64,000 bases of DNA, from positions 13,741 to 77,740 of the forward strand of contig DJGZ01000048.1 in NCBI GenBank assembly GCA_002433025.1, given 5' to 3'. This document shows positions 50,364-60,052 of this stretch, piece by piece. The notes below the pieces were generated by a model. That model was not told the origin of the DNA. It was given only the letters and a program-made list of their open reading frames with translations, and did not search any database. Made by a program: the position numbers and the translations under genes. Positions within the stretch are counted from its first letter, which is position 1. Each line of letters opens with the position of its first letter. This DNA is from Bacteroidales bacterium UBA5833. Lineage in GTDB: Bacteria; Bacteroidota; Bacteroidia; Bacteroidales; Lentimicrobiaceae.

Positions 50364-53300
50364 TTACCTGCCTGAAGCATTCAGGTAATTGTTGTACAGT
50401 TTTTCAAGCGCCGAAGCTGACCGCGTTTCAAGTCCGGCGAGTTTATAATGCGAAGCCACCATACTCACCCGGTTGATCACTGCCAGTGCCTGCTGCATTT
50501 CAAAGTCAAGCTGATTTATTTTATGGCGCGGGAACCTGAGGTAGAATTCCATATCCTGCGTATACAGTTCCAGCAGCCGCGAAAGCAGTTTTTCGCCCTT
50601 TTCCGGCGCACCGGCCTGCATATAAATTTCAGCCATTGTCAGCATGTAAAAGTTGTACCTGATCGATTCATCAGGCATCAGCTCCTGACATCTGTCGCAC
50701 ACGCGGATGGCTTCTTCGTTTTTGCCTTCTTCGGCGAGTTCGCCCGCGAGCCTGCCGAAAATATTTCTCAGGTTGGCAATCATGCGGCGGCTGGTTTCGT
50801 CGAGGTAAACAGCGGGATCAGCCATATTGCCGTATGAAAAACTTTGCATGAGTCTGTCGTAAAGAATTGAAGTGTTCACATGGCCTGAAAGGCCGTCTTC
50901 CGATGGTTTTCTCACCGGAACGAGGCGGTAGGCCATTCCTTCAAGCCTGAAGTAATCTGTGAGGCCAAGATAGGCGCTTTCGCCGGCGGTGGTTGAAAAA
51001 TATACCGGCCGCTCCCAGTTGTTGTGAGCCAGCAGGTCGAGGACCATGAGTGAACTCTTTGAAATCGCCCCTTCGTTGATGCTCCATACCACGGTATCGG
51101 TGATATAGGGCGCGTCTTCGGGCGGAACCGTGCCATTGTTTACTACCGTTGCCGAATCGGCTGTTATGTAAAACTGCTTAACCGGGAAATAGTCGAGCGT
51201 TCCGTAGGTGCTTTCAATCTGCAGGGCTTTCGGGTTCTGATGGATCACTTCGAACAACTCTTTAAGTTCCACTGCACCCTTGATTCTTTCGTCGTTCGTC
51301 AGGTAAACCACATCGCGGGTTCCGGGTTTGTATTGCTCATAATTCAGGCTGAATGGTACCGGCGGGGAATCATAAACTTTCCGTTTCATCTGACCGATGT
51401 ACCAGTCGGAGGCCAGCAGGCTCAGGTTGACCACCCTTATGTCGGTACGTATGCCCTCCACATCCTGGGCGTACCAGAGGGGGAAGGTATCGTTGTCGCC
51501 CATGGTAAAGAGGATGGCGTTGGGGGCGCAGGATTCAAGGTAGTTTCTGGCCATATCGCGGGCGGTATATCTGCCTGAGCGGTCATGGTCGTCCATGTTT
51601 TCGGCAGCCATGATGCCGGGTACAGCGATCAGGCATGCCGCACTTACCGTAAAGGCAATTGTTTTTTGAGCGGCGAAGCGCCGGAACATCTGCACGATTG
51701 CGGCAACACCCAGCCCTATCCAGATGGAAAAAGCGTAAAATGAGGCGGCATAGGCGTAGTCCCTTTCTCGCGGCTGATAGGCCACCTGATTGAGGTATAC
51801 TACGATGGCAATACCGGTCATGATAAACAGCAACGTTACAATCAGGGCATCCCTGTAATTGCGGTTGGTGTGCCAGAAGAGTCCGGAAAGCCCGAGCAGC
51901 AGCGGGAGCAGGTAATAGCGGTTATGCGCCTTGCTGTGCATGCTTTCGGGAAGGTCAGACCTGGGGCCCAACCTCAGCTCGTCCAGCCAGCGGATCCCGC
52001 TGATCCAGTTTCCGTTCAGGTCGTTGCCGAAGCCCTGGTTGTCGTTTTGCTTCCCGGCAAAATTCCACATGAAATACCGGAAATACATATAATTCAGCTG
52101 ATAATCAAAGAAATACCGCAGGTTTTCTCCAAAGGCCGGTTTGTACACCACTTCGTTTTCACCATCCCTGTTTTTAATGGTAACGGGTGTTCCCTTTACC
52201 CGGCCCCACTTTTTGTAATTACCGGCATGTGCTGCATCGGTATTGCTCCACATACGCGGAAAAACTGTGGTGAATTCAGGATCATATACCGGTTCATAGC
52301 CTTTTCGCCTGTCCACGACGATGTATCTTTTGCTACGGAAGTCTTTCTTGTAAACAGGGTTCCCGTCTTCGCGGCCAATCACTGGCGCGTTGTAATATGG
52401 CCCGTGCAGCAGCGGCCAGTCGCCGTATTGCTCGCGGTTGAGATAGGAGAGCAGGTTGATGGCATTGTCGGGCTGGTTTTCGTTGATGGGGGTGTTGGCG
52501 TTGCTGCGGATGATAAGCATAAAGAAGCTGGAATAGCCGATCAGGATAAAGGTGAATGCCAGGGTGATGGTGTTCCATGCGACCTTTCCCCGTGACCGGG
52601 TATAAAACAGCGCCCATACGATCAATGCGCCCAGGGCCAGAAAATAGAAAATGGTCCCTGTGTTGAACGGAAGCCTGAAAGTATTGACGAAAAGCAGTTC
52701 CGAAAGTCCGGCCAGTTTCACGATCCAGGGGATGATCACGTTCATGATCAGTCCGAGTAAAACTACGGAAGCCAGCAGGGTGCTGATGATGCCCTTAGGG
52801 GTTGGTTTGTATTTTCTGAAGTAGAAAATCAGCGAAATGGCGGGGATGGCCAGCAGGTTAAGCAGGTGCACGCCGATGCTCAGCCCGGTCATAAAAGCAA
52901 TGAGCACGATCCAGCGCACCGAATGGGGCTGACCGGCTGATTCCTCCCATTTAAGCATGGCCCAGAATACAAAGGCGGTAAAGAAGGAAGAAAGGGCGTA
53001 AACCTCTCCTTCGACGGCCGAGAACCAGAATGAATCGCTGAAAGTGTATGCCAGGGCGCCCACCACGCCCGAAGCGGTAATGGTGATCAGTCCGGCTGTG
53101 TTGAATTCGTCATTTGGGCTGATGATTTTTCTGGCCAGGTGCGTGATGCTCCAGAAAAGGAAAAGGATGGTAAAGCCACTGCTGAGGGCCGACATGGCAT
53201 TTATTGTGTAGGCAACCGCGGTAGTGTCGCCGAAAGCCGGCAGGCTGAAGGCCCGGCCCAGCATCTGAAAGAGCGGGGCTCCCGGAGGATGGCCAACCTG

Positions 53301-53438
53301 CAGCTTATAGGCCGTGGCAATATACTCGCCGCAATCCCAGAAACTGGCAGTGGGCTCGGCCGTGATCAGGTATACCACCGATGCAATGGCAAAAACTAGC
53401 CAACCGGTGAGGGTGTTGATTGTTCTGAATTGCTTCAT
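50364..53438 (-). CDS. DUF2723 multi-TM membrane protein (GT-C-like)
   Basis: A 1024-residue membrane protein with about 12 hydrophobic segments in the first 600 residues and a 400-residue C-terminal soluble part with TPR-like helices (residues 900-1000). The first loop carries ASFWDCGEYIATAYKLQVGHPPGAP, matching DUF2723, which is related to protein O-mannosyltransferases and other GT-C glycosyltransferases; the acidic pair in DCGEY could be catalytic. Typical of Bacteroidota, usually near 1000 residues. It may add sugars to exported proteins, but no substrate can be read. Divergent from gpmA. Confidence 0.85.
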   Translation of the reverse strand: MKQFRTINTLTGWLVFAIASVVYLITAEPTASFWDCGEYIATAYKLQVGHPPGAPLFQMLGRAFSLPAFGDTTAVAYTINAMSALSSGFTILFLFWSITHLARKIISPNDEFNTAGLITITASGVVGALAYTFSDSFWFSAVEGEVYALSSFFTAFVFWAMLKWEESAGQPHSVRWIVLIAFMTGLSIGVHLLNLLAIPAISLIFYFRKYKPTPKGIISTLLASVVLLGLIMNVIIPWIVKLAGLSELLFVNTFRLPFNTGTIFYFLALGALIVWALFYTRSRGKVAWNTITLAFTFILIGYSSFFMLIIRSNANTPINENQPDNAINLLSYLNREQYGDWPLLHGPYYNAPVIGREDGNPVYKKDFRSKRYIVVDRRKGYEPVYDPEFTTVFPRMWSNTDAAHAGNYKKWGRVKGTPVTIKNRDGENEVVYKPAFGENLRYFFDYQLNYMYFRYFMWNFAGKQNDNQGFGNDLNGNWISGIRWLDELRLGPRSDLPESMHSKAHNRYYLLPLLLGLSGLFWHTNRNYRDALIVTLLFIMTGIAIVVYLNQVAYQPRERDYAYAASFYAFSIWIGLGVAAIVQMFRRFAAQKTIAFTVSAACLIAVPGIMAAENMDDHDRSGRYTARDMARNYLESCAPNAILFTMGDNDTFPLWYAQDVEGIRTDIRVVNLSLLASDWYIGQMKRKVYDSPPVPFSLNYEQYKPGTRDVVYLTNDERIKGAVELKELFEVIHQNPKALQIESTYGTLDYFPVKQFYITADSATVVNNGTVPPEDAPYITDTVVWSINEGAISKSSLMVLDLLAHNNWERPVYFSTTAGESAYLGLTDYFRLEGMAYRLVPVRKPSEDGLSGHVNTSILYDRLMQSFSYGNMADPAVYLDETSRRMIANLRNIFGRLAGELAEEGKNEEAIRVCDRCQELMPDESIRYNFYMLTMAEIYMQAGAPEKGEKLLSRLLELYTQDMEFYLRFPRHKINQLDFEMQQALAVINRVSMVASHYKLAGLETRSASALEKLYNNYLNASGR

Positions 53439-53594
53439 AGTGCTGAAATAATCAGGCAGTCAGGCCTGGTATCGGGCTGACTGCGAAGGTATAAATTTTT
53501 TAGCCGCCAACGCGATGGTGATTGCCCTGACTTACTTTTCGGTATTATGTTCATTAAGCTATATGGAACGAAAGGCCTCAGCCGGCGAAGCGCT

Positions 53595-53610
53595 TAATTT
53601 TGTAATTTTG
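53595..53610 (+). promoter_or_regulatory. Two tandem -7 boxes before gpmA
   Basis: TAATTTTG occurs twice in direct succession (53595-53602 and 53603-53610), each an exact TAnnTTTG match. They lie 44 bp before the gpmA ATG at 53655. No -33 TTG at a suitable distance. Confidence 0.5.
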
Positions 53611-53654
53611 CACTGTTGAATCCGGATGCAAAAATTACCTTAAAACAAGCAGAT

Positions 53655-54404
53655 ATGAAGAAATTAGTATTGCTTCGCCATGGCGAAAGTGTGTGGAACA
53701 AAGAAAACCGGTTTACCGGATGGACCGATGTTGACCTGTCGGAACGCGGGGTGAATGAAGCCCGTGAAGCCGGAAAGGTGATGAAGGAGAACGGATTCTT
53801 TTTTGACCTCGCGTTTACTTCTTACCTGAAAAGGGCCATCAAAACCCTGAACCTTGCCCTGGAAGAGATGGATCAGCTATGGATTCCGGTGAAGAAAAGC
53901 TGGCGCCTCAATGAAAAGCATTATGGCAACCTGCAGGGGCTGAACAAAGCTGAAATGGCTTCCAAATTCGGGGATGAGCAGGTGCTGATCTGGCGCAGGA
54001 GTTACGACGTACCACCCATGCCGGTTGCTGACAACGATGAACGCAACCCCCGCCTCGATGCCCGTTACCGCAGCGTTGATCCTGAATTGATCCCGCTTAC
54101 CGAATCGCTCAAGGAAACCGTGGAACGTATGGTACCTTACTGGGAAGGGGAGATCAGGGAATCGCTGAAAACAAACGACCAGGTGCTGGTTGCTGCACAC
54201 GGCAACAGCCTCAGGGCCGTGATCAAATACCTGAAGAATATCAGCGATCAGGATATAGTCACCCTGAACCTGCCGACAGGAATTCCCTATGTATTTGAAT
54301 TTGATGATCAGCTGAACCTGCAGAAGGATTATTTCCTGGGCGATGAGGAAACCATTAAGAAACTGATGGAAGAGGTTGCCAACCAGGGGAAAGCGAAAAA
54401 ATAG
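53655..54404 (+). CDS. gpmA: 2,3-bisphosphoglycerate-dependent phosphoglycerate mutase
   Basis: A 249-residue glycolytic enzyme that interconverts 3- and 2-phosphoglycerate through a phosphohistidine. Key motifs: LLRHGESVWNKENRFTGWTD (phosphohistidine in RHG), RRSYDVPPMP, and VAAHGNSLRA (second histidine). The start at ATG 53655 gives the normal N-terminus; a TTG-started longer frame covers the promoter region. The length matches E. coli GpmA (250). The stop is 3 bp before the phosphatase gene, so the two are co-transcribed. Confidence 0.97.
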   Translation: MKKLVLLRHGESVWNKENRFTGWTDVDLSERGVNEAREAGKVMKENGFFFDLAFTSYLKRAIKTLNLALEEMDQLWIPVKKSWRLNEKHYGNLQGLNKAEMASKFGDEQVLIWRRSYDVPPMPVADNDERNPRLDARYRSVDPELIPLTESLKETVERMVPYWEGEIRESLKTNDQVLVAAHGNSLRAVIKYLKNISDQDIVTLNLPTGIPYVFEFDDQLNLQKDYFLGDEETIKKLMEEVANQGKAKK

Positions 54405-54407
54405 CTT

Positions 54408-55127
54408 ATGCCTAAACAATGGGTTATCCCTGATATTCATGGCTGTGTACGCACCCTGCGCGCATTGATTGAGCAATTGGTAATCCCTGCAAAGGATGAT
54501 ACCCTTTATTTTCTGGGCGATTTCGTTGACAGGGGACCCGACTCGAAAGGCGTGCTGGATTACGTGATGGGCCTTGAGGATCAGGGATACAACATTGTCG
54601 CCCTGAAGGGCAACCATGAGGAGTTTTTTGTAAAAGCCTGGGAAGAGGAGCAGCAGGCCCGGGGATTTCTCTTCCTGAAGAAAACCAATAAATCCAAAGC
54701 CCAATGGATGCCCCACGGCGGCCGTGAGGCGCTGGAAAGTTTCGGCACAACGGATCTTTCAAAAATTCCGGTACATTACATTGACTGGATGCGGAAACTG
54801 CCGCTTTATCATATTACAGGCAATTTCCTGCTTGTACATGCCGGCCTGAATTTCAACATTGAAGATCCTTTCCAGGATACTCACTCCATGCTATGGATAA
54901 AGGATTACCGGATTATCCCTTCGAAAATAGAAAACCGGCGGCTGATACACGGGCATGTGCCGGTAAGCCTCGATTTTATTGATATCGCCGTCAACAGCCC
55001 CGGATATCCTTTTGTAGATCTGGACAACGGATGTTATATGGTCAACCGGCCGGGTTACGGCAACCTGCCGGCCCTTGAACTGCAATCCATGGAACTGAAA
55101 GTCCAGCCGAACCTGGATATGGATTGA
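54408..55127 (+). CDS. PPP-family serine/threonine-type metallophosphatase
   Basis: A 239-residue metallophosphoesterase of the PPP family, similar to bacterial PrpA/PrpB and bis(5'-nucleosyl)-tetraphosphatase ApaH-like enzymes. Dimetal motifs: PDIHGC (D9, H11), GDFVDRG (D38, D41, R42) and GNHEEFF (N69, H70), then HAGLNF and HGHVPV for further metal-binding histidines. Substrate may be phosphoproteins or diadenosine tetraphosphate; sequence cannot decide. It is 3 bp after gpmA and faces the AAA+ ATPase gene in a convergent layout, 40 bp apart. Confidence 0.9.
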   Translation: MPKQWVIPDIHGCVRTLRALIEQLVIPAKDDTLYFLGDFVDRGPDSKGVLDYVMGLEDQGYNIVALKGNHEEFFVKAWEEEQQARGFLFLKKTNKSKAQWMPHGGREALESFGTTDLSKIPVHYIDWMRKLPLYHITGNFLLVHAGLNFNIEDPFQDTHSMLWIKDYRIIPSKIENRRLIHGHVPVSLDFIDIAVNSPGYPFVDLDNGCYMVNRPGYGNLPALELQSMELKVQPNLDMD

Positions 55128-55167
55128 TACATTTGACAATCCGGAAGTATCCAGGCTGCCCTGATGA

Positions 55168-58100
55168 TTATTTCCTGTTAAACCCGATGGGGGAGTATTT
55201 GTCGCCCTCCCCCTGGTTTTTGCCATGTATGGATGTCATCATCCCGATGGCCTTTTCGGCATCCTCCAGGGTAAAAGTGACCATTTCATCGCGGCTCAGG
55301 CTGTCGTCAAGCGCCACCCTGTTGCTGTGCGTTTTGATGATTTTCTCGTAAAAATTTCTGACCATGCGGCCGTTGCCGAAACTTTCCGTCTTTTCAGCAT
55401 AAAGTTTTTTGAAAAACTCATCCACCGTTCTGAGTGCTTCCGGCGCAATATGAAATTTTCGCCTGGCAATCTTCCTGCTGAAAATTTCAAGCAATTCGGC
55501 CGGTGAATAATCGTTGAAATAGAAGTAGTTGTTGAACCGTGATTCCAGGCCTGCATTGGAACGGATAAGTTTTTGCATTTCAGCGGTGTATCCGGCAACG
55601 ATCACTGCAAATTTATCCCTTTCATCATCCATGCGTTTCAGGATGATTTCCAATGCCTCTTTTCCAAAGTCATTGCCGCCTTTTTCGGGCGTCAGCGCGT
55701 AGGCTTCATCGATAAAGAGTATGCCATACATGGCGGAATCGATGACGGCGCTGGTTTTTGGGGCCGTCTGGCCGACGAATTCAGCCACGAGGTGCGAACG
55801 GTTTACCTCAACCACGTGACCTTTGGGGAGCAGGCCGAGGGCTTTGTAGATGCGGCCGATCAGGCGGGCCACGGTGGTTTTTCCGGTTCCCGGGGGGCCG
55901 AAGAAAACGCTGTGCAGCGAAATCTCATCCGCTTCATAGCCCTTTGCAATCAGTTTCTGTTGTGTTTTAATGAAGTTGACCAGGGTAACAATGTTCTGCT
56001 TGATTTCATCCAGGCCCACCATGGCGTTGAGTTCGGCCATAATGTCATCCAGCGATTCCATCTCCTTGTCCTCAAACTCGTCCTGTACGGAGGCCGTGAT
56101 GTCATCCACCGTGATGGTCAGCAGGGCCTCGTCGGGCAGATTGTCTACATCGAGCAAAGCGAGCCTGGCCGATTGCATATGCACGGCTTCTTCAAACAGG
56201 TTGCCGGCTGTACGGGCGTTGCCGAAGTGCTTGTCGCGCGAGCGGTAAAGGAAACCGAAATAGCGCATTACCTTGCTTTCCGCTTCGGAGGTAAGAATAA
56301 ATTTCCTGTCGTGGCAGATGGTTTTGAATATCCGGGTAAGCTGATCGGGATTGTAGTCGTCGAAGTAGAAATATCGGGTAAAGCGGTGCTGCAGGCCCGG
56401 ATTGGAGGCGATCATCCGTTTCATTTCATCGGGGTAGCCGGCCACGATCACCACAAGGTTGTGTTTGTGGTCTTCCATCCGCTTCACCAGGGTATTGATG
56501 GCTTCTTCGCCGAAATCGTTGCGTGCGTCGGAGGGAACCAGCGCGTAAGCTTCATCGATGAAAAGAATTCCGTCGAGTGCCGAATCGATCACCTTATTGG
56601 TTTTGATGGCTGTCTGACCGATAAATTCGCCCACCAGGGCCGAGCGGTCAACTTCCACCACATGGCCTTTTTTAAGCAGGCCCATTGCCTTGAACATACG
56701 CCCCATCAGCCTGGCCATGGTGGTTTTTCCGGTACCCGGAGGGCCGGCAAATACGGTGTGCAGGGTGGTTTTACCGACTGCAATCCCCCTTTCCTGACGC
56801 TTTTTCTCGACCCGGATAAATTTCAGCAGCGCATCAATGTCGCGTTTGATCTGGTCCAACCCGGTAAGGTGGTTCAGTTCCGCCAGCAGGGATTCCATCG
56901 TCTCCGGCCCGTTCACCGGCTGATCATCCGGCGTTGCCGGCAGGTCGTCTGTAGCCACCGTATCAGAATGGGATTCTTCATAGGCCAGCTCCATTCTTAT
57001 CGCTTCATTCTCCGGTTCGAGGCCAACCGCTTTGCGCAGAAATTCCGCGGCCCGCTTATGCTTGCCGCTTAACGAATAAGCCCGGCCAATGGTGCTGAGC
57101 GCGTTTGCCGATGTAATGCCTTCGAGGGTTTCGGTTTCAGCGGCTTCTACCAGGCTGATTACCGTTTTCAGGGGTTCCTCGTTATCCGCAATCTGGCTGA
57201 TCAGGTTACTCAGGATAATGGAGTTGTGACGGTTCAGTTCATAGGCTTTCTGAAAGCATTTCAGGGCTTCGTCTTTCTTGCCGGTTTCATCCAGGGCTAC
57301 CCCCAGGGAATTGTAGGCGGAATAGTAACCCGGCTCATGTTTGATGGCTTTTCTGAAATACGGAATGGCTTTGTCTGGTTCGTTTTTCTCCGAGTATTTA
57401 CGCCCGGTTTCGAACAGTGATACGGCTTCGGCGCTGAAATTTTCATCCGTCCCTTCAGCGGCTGGCCTGCCGGCTGTCTGGCTGGTTTTATCTGCTGATT
57501 CATCAATATCCGGGAAAACGGAGAATACATAAACCCACATGCCATCTCCGTAAAAAAGGGTGGTGATTGCATTTCCTGCTGCTGCTTTCTCGCTGATCAG
57601 CCCTTCTTCAAAGTTGTTTCGGGTTGACCAGCTTTGAGTCTTAAATCCGGAGTTCTCCGACATTACCAACGCCCATTTGCCGTCGCCGAAAGCCAGCGAA
57701 GTGATGTCGCGCCCGCTGTCCCAGCCTTCAGATATCTCTGTTTCGGGGAACTTTTCGGCAGTCCGGAAGGTCTGGTTTCTGAGACTTGATCCTTTGCTCA
57801 TCACCACTGCCCAGCGGTCTACCCCGTACGAAAGGGACGTAATGGCATATCCGTCCTGCAATCCCTGCCGGATTTCCTTTTCGGGGAATCGGCTGCTGGT
57901 GCGCCATATCTGATCGGTATATCCGGAGTCTTTCGACAGAATTACCATCCAGCGGTCGCCGGTATATGCCAGGAAAGTAATGTCAAATCCTTCATCCCAA
58001 CCTTCTTTTATTTCATCGGCAGGAAATGCGGCATTCGTAGCCCAGCGCTGTAAACCATAGATGGCCCGTGACGAGTTCAGCAGTATCCATTTGTTCTGGC

Positions 58101-58197
58101 CGGAAGCCGCTCCTTGTATCTGAAGTCCGTTATCCCAGGCGGCTGCGATTTCTTTTTCAGGAAAAGCGGGACATATTCTGTATTTATCGGATCGCAT
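55168..58197 (-). CDS. W-rich repeats + TPR + tandem CbbX/SpoVK-type AAA+ ATPase
   Basis: A 1009-residue protein with an unusual layout. Residues about 12-230 hold five repeats of roughly 46 residues with the pattern FPxxEIxxGWDxGxxITxLxYGxxxWxxVxS, resembling DUF7477, a repeat I recall from plant kinases and some bacteria. Residues 255-405 are TPRs (KAIPYFRKAIKHEPG, ALKCFQKAYELN, RAAEFLRKAVGLEPEN). Two CbxX/CfqX-type AAA+ domains follow, about 435-705 and 715-990, both with intact Walker A (485-492 and 767-774, GPPGTGKT), Walker B (ILFIDEA at 544-550 and 826-832) and GQTA..KT segments. It is likely a cytoplasmic remodelling ATPase. Lies 48 bp after the LamG gene, same operon. Confidence 0.9.
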   Translation of the reverse strand: MRSDKYRICPAFPEKEIAAAWDNGLQIQGAASGQNKWILLNSSRAIYGLQRWATNAAFPADEIKEGWDEGFDITFLAYTGDRWMVILSKDSGYTDQIWRTSSRFPEKEIRQGLQDGYAITSLSYGVDRWAVVMSKGSSLRNQTFRTAEKFPETEISEGWDSGRDITSLAFGDGKWALVMSENSGFKTQSWSTRNNFEEGLISEKAAAGNAITTLFYGDGMWVYVFSVFPDIDESADKTSQTAGRPAAEGTDENFSAEAVSLFETGRKYSEKNEPDKAIPYFRKAIKHEPGYYSAYNSLGVALDETGKKDEALKCFQKAYELNRHNSIILSNLISQIADNEEPLKTVISLVEAAETETLEGITSANALSTIGRAYSLSGKHKRAAEFLRKAVGLEPENEAIRMELAYEESHSDTVATDDLPATPDDQPVNGPETMESLLAELNHLTGLDQIKRDIDALLKFIRVEKKRQERGIAVGKTTLHTVFAGPPGTGKTTMARLMGRMFKAMGLLKKGHVVEVDRSALVGEFIGQTAIKTNKVIDSALDGILFIDEAYALVPSDARNDFGEEAINTLVKRMEDHKHNLVVIVAGYPDEMKRMIASNPGLQHRFTRYFYFDDYNPDQLTRIFKTICHDRKFILTSEAESKVMRYFGFLYRSRDKHFGNARTAGNLFEEAVHMQSARLALLDVDNLPDEALLTITVDDITASVQDEFEDKEMESLDDIMAELNAMVGLDEIKQNIVTLVNFIKTQQKLIAKGYEADEISLHSVFFGPPGTGKTTVARLIGRIYKALGLLPKGHVVEVNRSHLVAEFVGQTAPKTSAVIDSAMYGILFIDEAYALTPEKGGNDFGKEALEIILKRMDDERDKFAVIVAGYTAEMQKLIRSNAGLESRFNNYFYFNDYSPAELLEIFSRKIARRKFHIAPEALRTVDEFFKKLYAEKTESFGNGRMVRNFYEKIIKTHSNRVALDDSLSRDEMVTFTLEDAEKAIGMMTSIHGKNQGEGDKYSPIGFNRK

Positions 58198-58245
58198 AAA
58201 ATGTTAAAGTTTCAGGTTTGTTACTGCTGAAGTTCATGGTGCGTT

Positions 58246-59847
58246 CTATCGTTTCCTGCTTAACAGGGAGAACAAGGCAAACACAAAAAGAATAAAACCG
58301 AAGATCACCAGGATAATGCCTACTGCCAGGTAAAAGCATACCACCACGGCCATCAGGTTTAATATCAGCAGCATAGCCAGTCGGAACAGTCCGGCCCATG
58401 GACCGGCGATGTGCAGGCTTTCTATGGTGATGGCGAGTATGAGCAGGATGATGATAAGCGAAAGCGACCATAAAACCCAATGAATCGGGTACATAAAGCC
58501 GGCGGGGATGATGCTGGCCCCTTCGTTGAAGAACCACTGGGTTTCGGCTGAGTCCCAGATTGATCCACCCAGAAGCATCAGCGCGAAAACAATTCCGGGT
58601 GAAATGCTCCACCATTTCGGCCTGTTTACAGGGAAATACCTGTCCAATCTGCTGAACCTGCGGGTGGTAACTATGCCTTCGTTTCTTGATCCCGCCGCTT
58701 CCGTCTCTGCTTTGCCGCCCAGTGCAATGAACCAGTCATTGAGCTGACCCCGGTATTTTAAAGCCATGCCCAGCAGTAAGGTGAAAAGGGCTGCAAAAAA
58801 CCAGTTCCAGGCCTTGTTCATCATAAATAATTGACCCAACCAGTTGGTAAACCTGAACACTGACTTTGTTTTTCCGGTTCTGTAAGCATTCGAAATCAGC
58901 GAGGATGCGGATATATAGCCTTTCTCCCCTTTTTGGTTGCTGACTTCGAGCCAATTGTCGCCTGCCTGACTGAGCACGGTAATGGTGTCGCCGTGCCCGA
59001 ACAGGTGCAGTGTATTCGGGCTGTGAACGCTGTCGCGTATGATCAGTTCTTCGTAGCCGGGAATAAATTGTTGTCCGGCTTCAACAGCCGGGTTTCGTTG
59101 CGCTTCCATACGGCGCCGGTACCCGCTGCGGTCGTCTATGGCAATGTCTTCCCTGTTTATGTCTATGGGGCTGCCGTACAGCATTTCAAGCTCCTCAAGC
59201 GAAAGCGCCCGGTTATAGATCATCAGATCGTCCATGGCGCCGTTGAATGCGCCTATGATTGTTGTGGGATTGCTTTTACGCTGCCTGGCCCTGCCGCCGA
59301 ACACCTGGTTGTTTACAATCAGCCGGGCCTGCTCATTGGGGGCGTCATAGATCAGAGCGATAAAAGTCCATTGGTCCTTCAGGACCGGAGAGCCGTGGAT
59401 GACGCCGTCACTGCCGGCCGAAGCGCTCCACCGCTGACTGCCCCTGTGCTTGTCGGTAAGTATTCCTCTTTGCTTTTTGTCGCCGCTTCTGAGGGGGGTG
59501 AGGTATTTAAAGGTTTCTCCTGCTTTTATCCAGCAGATGATGGTGACAACGGGTAAGGCATTCGGAGATATGTCAAGCGGCAGCTCAGCCTGGCTGAACT
59601 CCATCCCGGGCCCCGGCTGAAATCCTAGCGCCCTGCCTTCCCTTCCGCTGCGGTCAGCAACAGCTTTTGTCCTGAGGGTTTTGCCTGAGAATTGACCGGC
59701 ATTCACTGCTTTGGCATTTCCGTCGAGGAGGTAGGCGGCAACCAGTCCTGAATCGGGCAATGATTGTGCAGAAAGAAATGCCGGAATAAGAACCGGAATG
59801 ATGATTGCAAACTTCAGCGCAATGTGCTTCTTCTTGAATATTAACAT
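58246..59847 (-). CDS. LamG + SH3-like + five-TM envelope protein
   Basis: A 533-residue membrane protein; the start at ATG 59847 provides a signal peptide (MLIFKKKHIALKFAIIIPVL), which the longer frame would bury. Residues about 25-230 form a LamG/concanavalin-like domain (VTIICWIKAGETFKYL, WTFIALIYDAPNEQARLIVNNQ, GAMDDLMIYNRALSLEE). About 275-335 look like an SH3b domain (GDTITVLSQAGDNWLEVSNQKGEKGYI). The C-terminal 200 residues contain five membrane segments (e.g. WFFAALFTLLLGMAL, ISPGIVFALMLLGGSIW, IILLILAI, LAMLLILNLMAVVVCFYL, ILVIFGFILFVFALFSLL). So a ligand-sensing ectodomain is joined to a multi-TM base; together with the AAA+ gene it forms the core of the cluster. Confidence 0.8.
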   Translation of the reverse strand: MLIFKKKHIALKFAIIIPVLIPAFLSAQSLPDSGLVAAYLLDGNAKAVNAGQFSGKTLRTKAVADRSGREGRALGFQPGPGMEFSQAELPLDISPNALPVVTIICWIKAGETFKYLTPLRSGDKKQRGILTDKHRGSQRWSASAGSDGVIHGSPVLKDQWTFIALIYDAPNEQARLIVNNQVFGGRARQRKSNPTTIIGAFNGAMDDLMIYNRALSLEELEMLYGSPIDINREDIAIDDRSGYRRRMEAQRNPAVEAGQQFIPGYEELIIRDSVHSPNTLHLFGHGDTITVLSQAGDNWLEVSNQKGEKGYISASSLISNAYRTGKTKSVFRFTNWLGQLFMMNKAWNWFFAALFTLLLGMALKYRGQLNDWFIALGGKAETEAAGSRNEGIVTTRRFSRLDRYFPVNRPKWWSISPGIVFALMLLGGSIWDSAETQWFFNEGASIIPAGFMYPIHWVLWSLSLIIILLILAITIESLHIAGPWAGLFRLAMLLILNLMAVVVCFYLAVGIILVIFGFILFVFALFSLLSRKR

Positions 59848-59908
59848 AGCAGGAGGTTCAGGTGACCGCGAACGGTAAAGCATTCACTTCATCACATCAG
59901 ATTACTCA

Positions 59909-59916
59909 CAAATATA
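59909..59916 (-). promoter_or_regulatory. -7 element for LamG/AAA+ genes
   Basis: CAAATATA on the plus strand reads TATATTTG on the minus strand, an exact TAnnTTTG match, 62 bp before the LamG gene start at 59847. Confidence 0.5.
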
Positions 59917-60052
59917 AAAAATTGATATGTTGCTTCAGGTAAATCGTAATTTAGAATGAGTATAAATCCCGGCAGGGAAGTAAAGAAGTGCTTTTCAGTG
60001 AATTGATCTGCGTTTTCGCTGTTGGCGACGCCGCGCCTTGATAATCCGGAGT

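Noticed and set aside
55573..57072. 499-codon plus-strand open frame opposite the AAA+ ATPase
   Set aside because: A long antisense frame caused by codon bias of the real gene on the minus strand, whose Walker motifs are unambiguous.
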